Source of the DNA: Phycisphaerales bacterium
Lineage (GTDB): Bacteria > Planctomycetota > Phycisphaerae > Sedimentisphaerales > Anaerobacaceae
Assembly (NCBI GenBank): GCA_030602885.1
Contig: JAUVYV010000001.1
Span: 1 to 64,000, forward strand
DNA length: 64,000 nt
Direction of reading: 5' to 3'
How positions within the stretch are numbered: position 1 is the stretch's first letter; each line of letters starts with the position of its first letter. The translations under genes were made by a program, and so were the position numbers. A model generated the notes under the pieces. It was not told the DNA's origin. It saw nothing but the letters and a program-made list of their open reading frames with translations, and made no database searches. Positions 1 through 6,427 of the stretch are shown one piece after another.

Positions 1-60
1 GCGAAGAGCCTGCGGACAAACCACGTTTGGAGCAAGGCCCTCGCCAAGTACACCTGCTGA
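1..60 (+). CDS. C-terminal end of a gene entering from the left (partial)
   Basis: Frame 1 is open from the first base to a TGA at 58-60 and gives 19 residues ending KALAKYTC. This could be the tail of a protein that begins outside the window. The piece is too short to assign to any family, and the open frame could be chance. Confidence 0.35.
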   Translation, partial: AKSLRTNHVWSKALAKYTC

Positions 61-233
61 CTGAATCCCGAAGTTTACCCTCGAGTGCCTGCTACCTTGT
101 TTTTTCAACAGAGGGCGTCCTCGGCGATAAAAAATCCGTGCCCATCCGTGGTTAGAACTTTTTTTGTTACTTCGTGCCTTTGCTCGCCCCCCAAGGTGAG
201 TTAGCGACGAGAGACCAGCGACTAACGACTATT
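61..233. other. Intergenic stretch with short dispersed repeats
   Basis: No gene is seen. Bases 133-153 are the exact reverse complement of 55550-55570 (21 bp). Bases 194-229 are a run of GCGAC/GAGAC units related to the CGTCGCTCG-type repeats at 58830-58860 and inside mfd at 59350-59380. These look like members of genome-wide short repeat families. Confidence 0.6.
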
Positions 234-239
234 TTTCAC

Positions 240-268
240 TTGACATCCAACTTCCCATACAGTATAAT
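240..268 (+). promoter_or_regulatory. Consensus sigma-70-type promoter inside repeat copy A
   Basis: TTGACA at 240-245 and TATAAT at 263-268 are separated by 17 bp. Both hexamers and the spacer length are identical in the second copy (55360-55388, minus strand), while the spacer bases differ slightly. Confidence 0.8.
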
Positions 269-322
269 ACCCCGCTAACATATGAAAGCTTGATAAAAAA
301 CTAAAACTCGGAAGGTTCAACA

Positions 323-514
323 ATGCCCACGTCGTATTTACAAGATATTACCTTTTGTTTCTCAGCCCTTGAACTTTTTCAAAAATCAGTGTTAATCGGT
401 GTAAATCAGTGTCTAAAAACAAAACCGCCTATCCTGCCCAACTTAACTTGCTGGCAGTTTACAACCTTTTTATGCAAAACAAACCCAATGTCAAAATTAT
501 TAGACATCCCTTAA
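323..514 (+). CDS. Possible 63-aa protein encoded by the dispersed repeat
   Basis: The frame starts with ATG seven bases after GGAAGG and encodes 63 residues. The copy at 55304-55116 has the same start context, stops at the equivalent codon and has 62 residues; the only indel between them is three bases near codon 5. Residues from about 19 to the end are nearly identical (for example the segment PPILPNLTCWQFTTFL). Most base differences change the amino acid, which argues against strong selection on the protein, so this may be a by-product of conserved DNA. No domain is recognised. Confidence 0.22.
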   Translation: MPTSYLQDITFCFSALELFQKSVLIGVNQCLKTKPPILPNLTCWQFTTFLCKTNPMSKLLDIP

Positions 515-655
515 ATCTATGTATCAAAAGGACTTACAGAAAATTTCTTGGAAAATGCGACAAAAAAGCAAACCCAAACAAACCCAATTCAAAGCCAATT
601 CAAACCCAATTTCAGCCCAAACAAACCCAATTCAAACCCAATTCAAACCCAAAAA

Positions 656-1095
656 TCGCGCTGCAGTCCTAATAACCAGGTGTCCAATTACCCCTTACAA
701 CCCCTACATCTTACCCATCTTAAACTCGCCCAAACCCTTTAAAACGACAGCGGCAACGTCTGTCCCCTTGACGTTGCCGCCTCAAAATTTTTTCGAAAGG
801 AGGAGAAAGTTTTTCTTTTTTCTGTCTGCAATTACTTACGCACACAGCCGTGCACTGGTTCGACATTTTTGCGCAATTCTCAAGATTTTGCGCTATATTT
901 GAACGGATTTGGGCGTCGTTTCCCGCGATTTGTCCCCGATTCGAACCCTCGCACACCCTATTAGTACTGTCCCCGGACTCAACCCCCGCGCCCTAACAGT
1001 CGGCCAATGCCTGACTTACGGCCACTTTTCAACCTTTTACAGTTGTTTACTGGCTATTCTGCCGAATTCTATGTATATAATACGCATTCGCTTTT
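656..1095. other. Gene-free stretch before tRNA-Ser
   Basis: No convincing gene. The stretch contains one terminator-like hairpin (750-793) and AT-rich sequence with a TATAAT at 1076-1081, placed correctly to serve as the -10 box of the following tRNA gene. No good -35 box is seen for it. Confidence 0.5.
750..793 (+). terminator. Terminator-like hairpin downstream of repeat copy A
   Basis: An 11-bp perfect stem (750-760 with 770-780, arm GCGGCAACGTC) and a 9-base loop are followed by AAAATTTTTT at 784-793. It could end transcription started by the promoter at 240-268, giving an RNA of about 500 nt. No similar hairpin is seen next to copy B, so it is probably not part of the repeat. Confidence 0.55.
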
Positions 1096-1180
1096 GGAGC
1101 AGTGGCCGAGCGGCTGAAGGCGACGGTCTTGAAAACCGTTGTACCGAAAGGTACCGGGGGTTCGAATCCCTCCTGCTCCG
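1096..1180 (+). tRNA. tRNA-Ser (anticodon UGA)
   Basis: The acceptor stem GGAGCAG/CTGCTCC is followed by G73. The anticodon loop has TGA at 1130-1132, there is a long variable arm, and the T-loop is TTCGAAT. No CCA is encoded. Its 3' end recurs at 5801-5813 and 5891-5909. Confidence 0.95.
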
Positions 1181-1523
1181 ATTTGTAGATTTAGCTGGTA
1201 CCAAAAGTCCTATAATGAATGACAAACAAGAAGTATTTTTCTTGCACCCAAAGAACTCAAATCTTTTTTAAAAAAAGTCAAGCAGCCAAGGCAGCAAGCC
1301 AGGAAGTATGGGTAGCAGGCCGGAGGGTAAAAACGGTTCATACGCCTGTTTAAGGGCTTTTTGCATGTTTTTGAAGTAAAAACAAATTAGTGATGATGAG
1401 GTTATCTGTCGATCAATCTGTCAGGGATAAAGGTATTCTGGGCTCTTTTCGGTTGCTTATCTTGCTGTATGCGCATTCTAACGCACCAGTAGATATTGTC
1501 AAACAATCAAAAGAACCCTGAGC
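1181..1523. other. Intergenic, nothing recognised
   Basis: There is no open frame with a ribosome-binding site and no clear RNA gene. A T-run followed by an A-run lies around 1264-1277. Confidence 0.5.
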
Positions 1524-1721
1524 TTAAATTAACTCAAGGTCTTTATCACTTTCATTAGCATCGTTTAGTTTGTCAGCTTTGGGAAGAGGGCGATAAATTA
1601 TCTTAAATAATGAAAGCAGGCTCGCTCCAAGCTCCTGGGCTTCTTCGTCTGATATTCTTTCTCCGAACTCCTGGTAATAGATTTCCTTAAATTCCTCGAT
1701 TGCCTCTTTGCTTAACCTCAT
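1524..1721 (-). CDS. Small conserved-type hypothetical protein (65 aa)
   Basis: This short acidic helical protein opens with MRLSKEAIEEFKEIY, continues with a GERISDEEAQELG segment and then IYRPLP. I recall the same pattern (SKEAIEEFK... DEEAQELG... IYRP) in small unnamed proteins from many bacterial metagenome assemblies, so the gene is probably real although its function is unknown. The start is the only ATG; a weak AGTAGG lies directly before it. It has no obvious partner gene: both neighbours are far away or on the other strand. It could be a regulator or a leftover of a small mobile unit, and nothing in the sequence decides between these. Confidence 0.65.
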   Translation of the reverse strand: MRLSKEAIEEFKEIYYQEFGERISDEEAQELGASLLSLFKIIYRPLPKADKLNDANESDKDLELI

Positions 1722-2070
1722 CCTACTCTGAGGTTAACTCAGATACTGAAACAAAAAAGAGGGGGATATTTGCTTTTTAAGTAAGGTTTTTTTTCACCTT
1801 TTCTGCGCTTCTGAAATCTGAAAAAACTACCCGGAAATTACAAGGCGGTAGGCTCTGCTGCATTTCTAAGTTTATTGGAAATTAAAAAACACCCCAAAGG
1901 GATACCTGGTTTGTTGCTTGAGTCTTTGTTTGATTAATGAAGTCAAGTCTGTTATAATATACTTTTATAGATGGCTAATTCTGGGCAATTACTGCTGTTG
2001 CTGTTGATAAATAGCGACGCTTAACAAGCCACTTGTAGAATATTCTTTAACCGAAACAGGGAGCTGCAAG
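1722..2070. other. Intergenic region upstream of the histidine kinase
   Basis: It holds the kinase promoter (1930-1958) and a leader of about 105 nt. Nothing else is recognised. Confidence 0.5.
1930..1958 (+). promoter_or_regulatory. Sigma-70-type promoter for the two-component genes
   Basis: TTGATT (1930-1935), a 17-bp spacer and TATAAT (1953-1958). The kinase ATG at 2071 lies about 105 nt after the predicted start of transcription and is preceded by GGGAG at seven bases. Confidence 0.65.
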
Positions 2071-3594
2071 ATGCCGAATAAGAAAAAGAACAAAACAGAA
2101 ATCATAAAACAGCTGGCCGGGACCGAGCGGCGTAGCCAGATGATTATCGAAACCTCGATAGATGGGTTCTGTATAATAGGTCTGGATGGGAAACTGCTGG
2201 ATGCGAATTCAGCCATGGTCGATATTACCGGTTATTCAAAAGAAGAACTGCTTGGAATGGCGGCTAAAGACCTTGACGCCAAGCAAGCTCCCGTACAAAT
2301 AGTGGAACATTTAGAAGAAATAAAAAAACGGGGCTATGACCGCTTTGAGATGAAACTTCGTTGCAAGGACGGAAGGATTTTGGATATAGAGATAAGCACA
2401 CAATTTTGTGAACTTGGTGAGGATAAGTTTTTCTTTTCCTTCTTCCGAGACACCACCCGGCGCAAGCGATATGAGCAGGAGCTGTATTTAGCTCACCAAG
2501 AATTGGAAACCACCTTCGACTCTATGCAGGAAAATGTGACTGTGGTTGATCTCGAATTCAATCTCATGAGTGTAAATAGGACCCTAATCAAAAACTTCGG
2601 TCTGCCTGACAGGGAGTCTGTTATTGGACATAAATGTTTTGAGATAATGAAAGGCCGTAAGAATGTTTGTCCGAATTGTGCAATCGCTGAGGCATATCGA
2701 ACGAAAGCTCCGGCCTTTAGATTATCTACACCTGAAGATGAAGCGTTCACTGCGGGCAGAAGCTTCGAGATATTTGCCTATCCGATTATGGATGAACATG
2801 GCAGGATACACGGAGCTGTCGAGTTTGCCAGGGACATCACCGAACGTAGACGAATAGAGGCCGAGCTAGAAAAGAGCAGAGAAAGAGTTTCTCAAGCCCA
2901 AAAGTATGCTTATGTTAATTCAATGGGAGCGATAGTGGCTCATCAGCTCAATCAACCACTCACTATGATTAATATGCTTCTTGGCAGAGCCATAGAGCAG
3001 TTTAGGGACGAATCCCATCGACCGTCAGTTTTAAAAAACATCAGGGAAAGCCTTGCTGAAGCTAAAAACGCAGCGTCGATAGTCAGCAAATGCCGCCAAT
3101 ATTCCAGCGATCCGTCCTGGATCGTAACCGGGCCGGTTGTCATAAGCAGTACGACAAATAAGATTGTTTCCATCATGTCTGAGAGAGCCAAGCATGCGAA
3201 AATAAACATATTCGTAAAAGCTATGGATAACCTGCCGGAAGTTGAAATTAATGAAACGGCCCTGGAGCAAATATTCTTTATTATTATTCAAAATGCCATT
3301 GACGCAGCGGATGGCAAAAAAAGGCACAAACTTATAATAAGTGCGAGACCAGCCGATAAAAAAGTCGAATTGCAGTTCTCAGATGACTGCTGTGGTATTA
3401 CACCTGAAAACCTTGAAAAAATCTTTGAACCATTTTTCAGTACAAAATCAAACGGAAAAGGATTGGGGCTTGGCCTTGAGATTGTTCGTCGTATTCTGGT
3501 AGCTTGTGGTGGGGAAATTCGCGCAGAAAGTCAACCAGGCAAGGGCACCACATTCTATCTGACTTTACCGATTAGCAATAATGTGAACTTGTAG
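2071..3594 (+). CDS. Soluble PAS-PAS sensor histidine kinase
   Basis: Autophosphorylating sensor kinase of 507 residues with no membrane segment, so it should sense an intracellular signal. Two PAS domains lie at about 20-140 and 145-265. The second carries Cys189, Cys200 and Cys203 (a C-x10-CPNC pattern often seen in PAS sensors and able to bind metal or respond to redox; that role is inference). The phosphoacceptor is probably His291 in AHQLNQPL, a form of the H-box typical of FixL-like kinases. The ATPase domain follows, with the N-box Asn408 (IIIQNAIDAADG) and the glycine-rich GKGLGLGLEIV box. The GTG of the response regulator begins eight bases after its stop, so the two are surely co-transcribed. 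Confidence 0.92.
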   Translation: MPNKKKNKTEIIKQLAGTERRSQMIIETSIDGFCIIGLDGKLLDANSAMVDITGYSKEELLGMAAKDLDAKQAPVQIVEHLEEIKKRGYDRFEMKLRCKDGRILDIEISTQFCELGEDKFFFSFFRDTTRRKRYEQELYLAHQELETTFDSMQENVTVVDLEFNLMSVNRTLIKNFGLPDRESVIGHKCFEIMKGRKNVCPNCAIAEAYRTKAPAFRLSTPEDEAFTAGRSFEIFAYPIMDEHGRIHGAVEFARDITERRRIEAELEKSRERVSQAQKYAYVNSMGAIVAHQLNQPLTMINMLLGRAIEQFRDESHRPSVLKNIRESLAEAKNAASIVSKCRQYSSDPSWIVTGPVVISSTTNKIVSIMSERAKHAKINIFVKAMDNLPEVEINETALEQIFFIIIQNAIDAADGKKRHKLIISARPADKKVELQFSDDCCGITPENLEKIFEPFFSTKSNGKGLGLGLEIVRRILVACGGEIRAESQPGKGTTFYLTLPISNNVNL

Positions 3595-3601
3595 AAATAC
3601 A

Positions 3602-4201
3602 GTGAAGACTAAAACGAAACAGCATGTGTTTTTTGTCGACGATGAGCCAGGGATACGCAGAGTCGTTACCGATGACCTTCAGGGGTTAGGGTGTAAAGTT
3701 AGCTGTTTTGCCAATGCGGCTGAGTGCCTTGGGCAACTGCCCAAACAAAATTGTAATCTGCTTATTACCGATGTGAGGATGCCCGGTATGGATGGTCTAA
3801 CTTTACTAACAAAAGCCAAACGTATCGCCCCCTGGGTATCTGTTATGGTAATTACCGGCTATGGTGATATTCCAATGGCTGTCAGAGCTCTCAAATTAGG
3901 CGCGGTAGACTTTGTTGAAAAACCACTAGACCGAGATGTTTTTTTGAACAAGGTTAAATCCGTTTTAAATGAGAATAACTTCTCTGATTCTTCTGTGGGC
4001 CGGGCTCTAACCAAGACAGAGAAAAAAGTATTGAAACTAATCCTCGATGGAATGGGCAATAAGGGAATAGCTTACAAACTTGGCCGAGCCTTGCGTACAG
4101 TTGAGTTGCACCGGAGCCATATTATGCACAAGTTTGGCGTTGATAATGTGGTCGACCTGGTAAAAAAAGCCGCTCCTATGAACTTAAGCGATGTGGATTG
4201 A
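3602..4201 (+). CDS. FixJ-like response regulator (receiver + LuxR-type HTH)
   Basis: Transcription regulator of 199 residues and partner of the kinase just upstream. The receiver domain (about 8-125) has the acidic pair in FVDDEPG and the phosphorylation site Asp57 in LLITDVRMPGMDG. A LuxR-type helix-turn-helix (about 138-195) begins LTKTEKKVLKLILDGMGNK. The start is GTG. The domain order and the FixL-like H-box of its kinase fit the FixL/FixJ class, in which phosphorylated dimers activate sigma-70 promoters. A likely but unproven target is the PEP-CTERM gene 356 bp downstream, whose upstream region has a 9-bp inverted repeat. Confidence 0.92.
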   Translation: MKTKTKQHVFFVDDEPGIRRVVTDDLQGLGCKVSCFANAAECLGQLPKQNCNLLITDVRMPGMDGLTLLTKAKRIAPWVSVMVITGYGDIPMAVRALKLGAVDFVEKPLDRDVFLNKVKSVLNENNFSDSSVGRALTKTEKKVLKLILDGMGNKGIAYKLGRALRTVELHRSHIMHKFGVDNVVDLVKKAAPMNLSDVD

Positions 4202-4391
4202 AGAAAATTAACTAACCTCTAAATACGGTGAGTTTTCGGAAAACCTTCCACCTTTTCACAAGAGTCCGGAAGAAACTTCTTTTTTTCGAAAATTTTTCAT
4301 TTCTTCAGCAAAAGTAGCTATCTTTTTGGCCCAAAATCAGCGCTTTTCCAAAAAAGTCAGAATAGCTTTCAAAACCTTCGGTTTTCCGCAA

Positions 4392-4421
4392 TTGTTTGGT
4401 TTTGTCGTAACATCCTATAAT
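4392..4421 (+). promoter_or_regulatory. Promoter upstream of the PEP-CTERM gene
   Basis: TTGTTT (4392-4397), an 18-bp spacer and TATAAT (4416-4421). The -35 box is poor, as expected for an activator-dependent promoter. Confidence 0.5.
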
Positions 4422-4449
4422 CAACTCATCATAGAAATATGATTGTGTT

Positions 4450-4504
4450 TGTTATAGGAAGCTTGCAGGAAATTGAGAGTTTTTGCCGACGGTTGCCTAT
4501 AACA
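4450..4504. promoter_or_regulatory. 9-bp inverted repeat, possible operator or leader hairpin
   Basis: TGTTATAGG at 4450-4458 and CCTATAACA at 4496-4504 are perfect reverse complements 37 bp apart. A third, partial CCTATAA lies at 4414-4420, overlapping the -10 box. Three related half-sites in 90 bp suggest protein binding, possibly by the FixJ-like regulator. Confidence 0.4.
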
Positions 4505-4556
4505 GTTGCGAAAATAAGGAAAAGGAAAGTAATAAAGAAGAGTGGGGTGAAGAAAA

Positions 4557-5237
4557 ATGCGTGAGGAGATGATGATAAGAGGAGGAGTTCGGAAAAGCTA
4601 CCCATTGTTAATTCTTGTGCTGTTTTTGTTCTTGGTATCAGGAGTACCGCGGGCAGACGCGACAGTGATTGAGCTCAGTGATTATTCGTCGAACGGCACT
4701 GAATATACCTTGCCGGAATGGTTGAGCGCTGACTTGGATTTTGTAGTTGCCGGTGCCACATTAACCCTTGAAGTGACTAACCTGACGGATGGTAACCCCG
4801 CACACCATCAGTTTGATCTAACTCAGATTTTCTTCAACTTCGGTGGTGGTATTACTGGTGTAACCTTTTCAGGTAGCTATCCGGGCTGGGGTCTGACGGT
4901 AGATCCAGATAATATCCACGTTGATGGTTTTGGTTATTACGATATCGCTCTTATTGACGGCGATGGGGCCGCTCCGAAGGCGGTAAAACCCGGCGAGACC
5001 AAGACGTTTGTGTTCAACGTTGTCGGGACGGGTCCATTTTCTGATGCGGATTTCACCACACATATGAGCATACTGAATGGTAGCGGCGACATGATAGGAC
5101 TGGCAGCAGGGAAATTTATAAGTGGTGGCCCCAGTGGTGACGAAAGTAGTTTTGGGATGGCTGTTCCCGAGCCGACAACAATTTGTTTGCTCGGCGTTGG
5201 CGGTTTGTGTCTGCTTTGCAGGAAAAAAAGTGCATAG
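4557..5237 (+). CDS. PEP-CTERM sorted secreted protein
   Basis: Exported protein of 226 residues. A signal peptide covers about 1-36 (basic start, long LLILVLFLFLVSG core). The mature part is a beta-rich domain with no family I can name. The last 25 residues form a PEP-CTERM signal: VPEPTT, a hydrophobic LLGVGGLCLLC helix and a basic CRKKSA tail. Such tails are processed by an exosortase (EpsH/Xrt family) and link proteins to an exopolysaccharide-rich surface; no exosortase gene is in this window. A GGGGTGAAG stretch precedes the ATG. A strong terminator follows at 5338-5380. Confidence 0.88.
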   Translation: MREEMMIRGGVRKSYPLLILVLFLFLVSGVPRADATVIELSDYSSNGTEYTLPEWLSADLDFVVAGATLTLEVTNLTDGNPAHHQFDLTQIFFNFGGGITGVTFSGSYPGWGLTVDPDNIHVDGFGYYDIALIDGDGAAPKAVKPGETKTFVFNVVGTGPFSDADFTTHMSILNGSGDMIGLAAGKFISGGPSGDESSFGMAVPEPTTICLLGVGGLCLLCRKKSA

Positions 5238-5286
5238 AGTCTAAAGTTTATTTCGCCAGCGATCTAAACAGAAAAAATACGGGAAT

Positions 5287-5345
5287 GAGGCCAACGACCT
5301 TCCTCCTAAGTTGGGCGTTCCTGTGTAACTAACGCAAGTCGGCCT
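5287..5345. other. Structured 3' element resembling the candidate RNA at 11951-12080
   Basis: The segment has paired arms AGGCC (5288-5292) and GGCCT (5341-5345), and AACG/CGTT and GCGTT/AACGC pairs inside. The core ACCTTCCT, 3 extra bases, AAGTTGGGCG resembles ACCTTCCTAGGTTGGGTG at 11987-12005. The 3' arm also forms the terminator stem at 5338-5373, so the two folds exclude each other. Confidence 0.3.
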
Positions 5346-5380
5346 AAAAATCGCGGAGCGGTTTGAGGCCGACATTTTTT
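5338..5380 (+). terminator. Intrinsic terminator after the PEP-CTERM gene
   Basis: A perfect 8-bp stem (GTCGGCCT with AGGCCGAC, 5338-5345/5366-5373), a loop with a CGC/GCG inner stem, and then ATTTTTT at 5374-5380. On the minus strand it could also serve the converging XRE gene. Confidence 0.8.
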
Positions 5381-5432
5381 ATTACTCACCGCTACCATCT
5401 ATCCCAATGATATTCTTACCCAACGCACATTA

Positions 5433-5870
5433 CTACAAAGGTATTGATTTACCTAAGCCGTGCACAGTTATGCCATTCTTCCTGTGATAGTGACTTGGTA
5501 ATGCGAAGAAAGTTTTGCCAAAGTCCAGACAATTTTCGAGAGGATCGTATCCCAGAAAATCGACTAATTTTGGCAAATTGCTAACAGCGGGTATTGAACG
5601 GCTCCGTTCCCAATTTTGGACGGTTTCTACGCGTATACCGACTTGTTTGGCTAATTCCGTTTGGCTTATTCCTTGTTGTAGCCGTTTTCTGCTCAATTCG
5701 GCCCCTATATTTTTTAATTGCTGTCTGTAAAAAGATTTAGTATATCTATCCTTCAAAGGTTTCGGAGCTTTTAGTGTGATTTGACAGAAAGGGAACGGAA
5801 CCCTCCTGCTCCGGTAGGAGGGATTTGAACACCCGCAGATGCGAAAGCAGATGCCACGGGGGTTTGACAC
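5433..5870 (-). CDS. XRE-family HTH DNA-binding protein
   Basis: A Cro/C1-type helix-turn-helix lies at about residues 55-110 of the longest frame: AELSRKRLQQGISQTELAKQ is followed by VETVQNWERSRSIP and FLGYDPL. The pattern matches small planctomycete regulators that begin with a basic segment and end at FLGYDP. The frame begins with GTG at 5870, but the first ~38 codons lie in the tRNA-Ser-like repeat tract (5801-5909) and look non-coding. A TTG at 5756 is a plausible true start, though neither has a good ribosome-binding site. No partner gene is adjacent, so it could be a lone regulator or the antitoxin-like remnant of an island. Confidence 0.6.
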   Translation of the reverse strand: MSNPRGICFRICGCSNPSYRSRRVPFPFCQITLKAPKPLKDRYTKSFYRQQLKNIGAELSRKRLQQGISQTELAKQVGIRVETVQNWERSRSIPAVSNLPKLVDFLGYDPLENCLDFGKTFFALPSHYHRKNGITVHGLGKSIPL

Positions 5871-5909
5871 GCCGAAGGCGGGCCGCGAAGCGAATCCCTC
5901 CTTGCTCCG
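5801..5909 (+). repeat. Two partial copies of the tRNA-Ser 3' end (att-like)
   Basis: Bases 5801-5813 equal the last 13 bases of the tRNA-Ser gene (1168-1180). Bases 5891-5909 equal its last 18 (1163-1180) with one inserted T. Both lie in the same orientation as the tRNA. Direct copies of a tRNA 3' end are what tyrosine-integrase elements leave at their far border. No integrase gene is found between. Confidence 0.55.
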
Positions 5910-6218
5910 TTTTTGTTTCCAGCCGACAGTCTCTACTGCTCTTCTGTGCCTGAGTATTGCACTTGTCGGCCTCTATCGCTCTGTGGCCGGCTCCTGCGTT
6001 TTGGCGCCACTTCTATTGGTTTGCGGCCTGCCAAGGGCTGGTCCCTGCTAATCATAGCGGGGCTTTACCAGAATTATCGCAAAGAAAATGGGCTGGGGAT
6101 ACGTTTCTGTCCCTATCTACGGACATACTATTAGTGACCAAAGGCTGCTGGAATGCAGTGGAACGGGTATTTTATAAGCCTAAAATGGCGGGACAGCCTG
6201 CGGTGCAGCACAAGGATG
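5910..6218. other. Intergenic, nothing recognised
   Basis: Only short open frames without ribosome-binding sites. No RNA gene or repeat is recognised. Confidence 0.45.
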
Positions 6219-6247
6219 TTGACTTGGGCCGGCCTTAATGCTAAAAT
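6219..6247 (+). promoter_or_regulatory. Promoter of the giant CotH/LTD gene
   Basis: TTGACT (6219-6224), a 17-bp spacer and TAAAAT (6242-6247). It predicts a start near 6254 and a 174-nt leader. Confidence 0.65.
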
Positions 6248-6253
6248 ACAGGT

Positions 6254-6427
6254 ACTGGATTTCTATCTCTATAGGAAAGAGCTGCATGTTATGGGCCGAG
6301 GGCGTAGCTGCCGGCCCAAAAACGCTTGTGAGGAGGAGTATGGAAAACGCTCAAAGGGCGTATTTTGTGTTCCGTAACCCTGCCGACGGGGGGTTTTGCT
6401 TACCTAAATATCAAGAGGAGTGTGTCG
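6254..6427 (+). promoter_or_regulatory. Structured 5' leader of the giant secreted protein
   Basis: Three hairpins can be drawn by eye: GGGCCG/CGGCCC near 6293-6317, ACGCTC-AAA-GGGCGT near 6345-6360, and AACCC/GGGTT near 6378-6399. GAGGAG lies 8 bases before the ATG at 6428. I do not recognise a known riboswitch. The leader may control translation or simply be stable RNA. Confidence 0.4.

Larger units (their letters stand above)
234..655 (+). repeat. Dispersed ~420-bp repeat, copy A, with built-in promoter
   Basis: The segment matches the reverse complement of 54962-55394 almost throughout. Shared parts, in order: a perfect TTGACA-17-TATAAT promoter, a Shine-Dalgarno-like GGAAGG, an ATG-started reading frame of 63 codons (62 in the other copy), and a 3' end made of degenerate AAACCCAATTC units. 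The left border is near TTTCACTTGACA; the right border fades out in the low-complexity part. There is no transposase and no clear terminal inverted repeat. The order of parts suggests an element that is transcribed wherever it lands, but this is inferred from two copies only. Confidence 0.85.
4202..4556. other. Regulatory region between the regulator and the PEP-CTERM gene
   Basis: AT-rich and without a gene. It contains a promoter (4392-4421) and an inverted repeat (4450-4504). Confidence 0.6.

Noticed and set aside
555-650. CRISPR-like array
   Set aside because: The units are 6-12 bp degenerate repeats with no unique spacers and no cas genes in the window.
409-902. Overlapping frames rich in NKPN, QTQF and KPN in repeat copy A
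   Set aside because: They are translations of the AAACCCAATTC low-complexity tract in other frames. The frame shifts between copies A and B.
6254-6427. Cyclic-di-GMP or cobalamin riboswitch upstream of the giant gene
   Set aside because: The invariant motifs of those families are not present. Only generic hairpins can be drawn.
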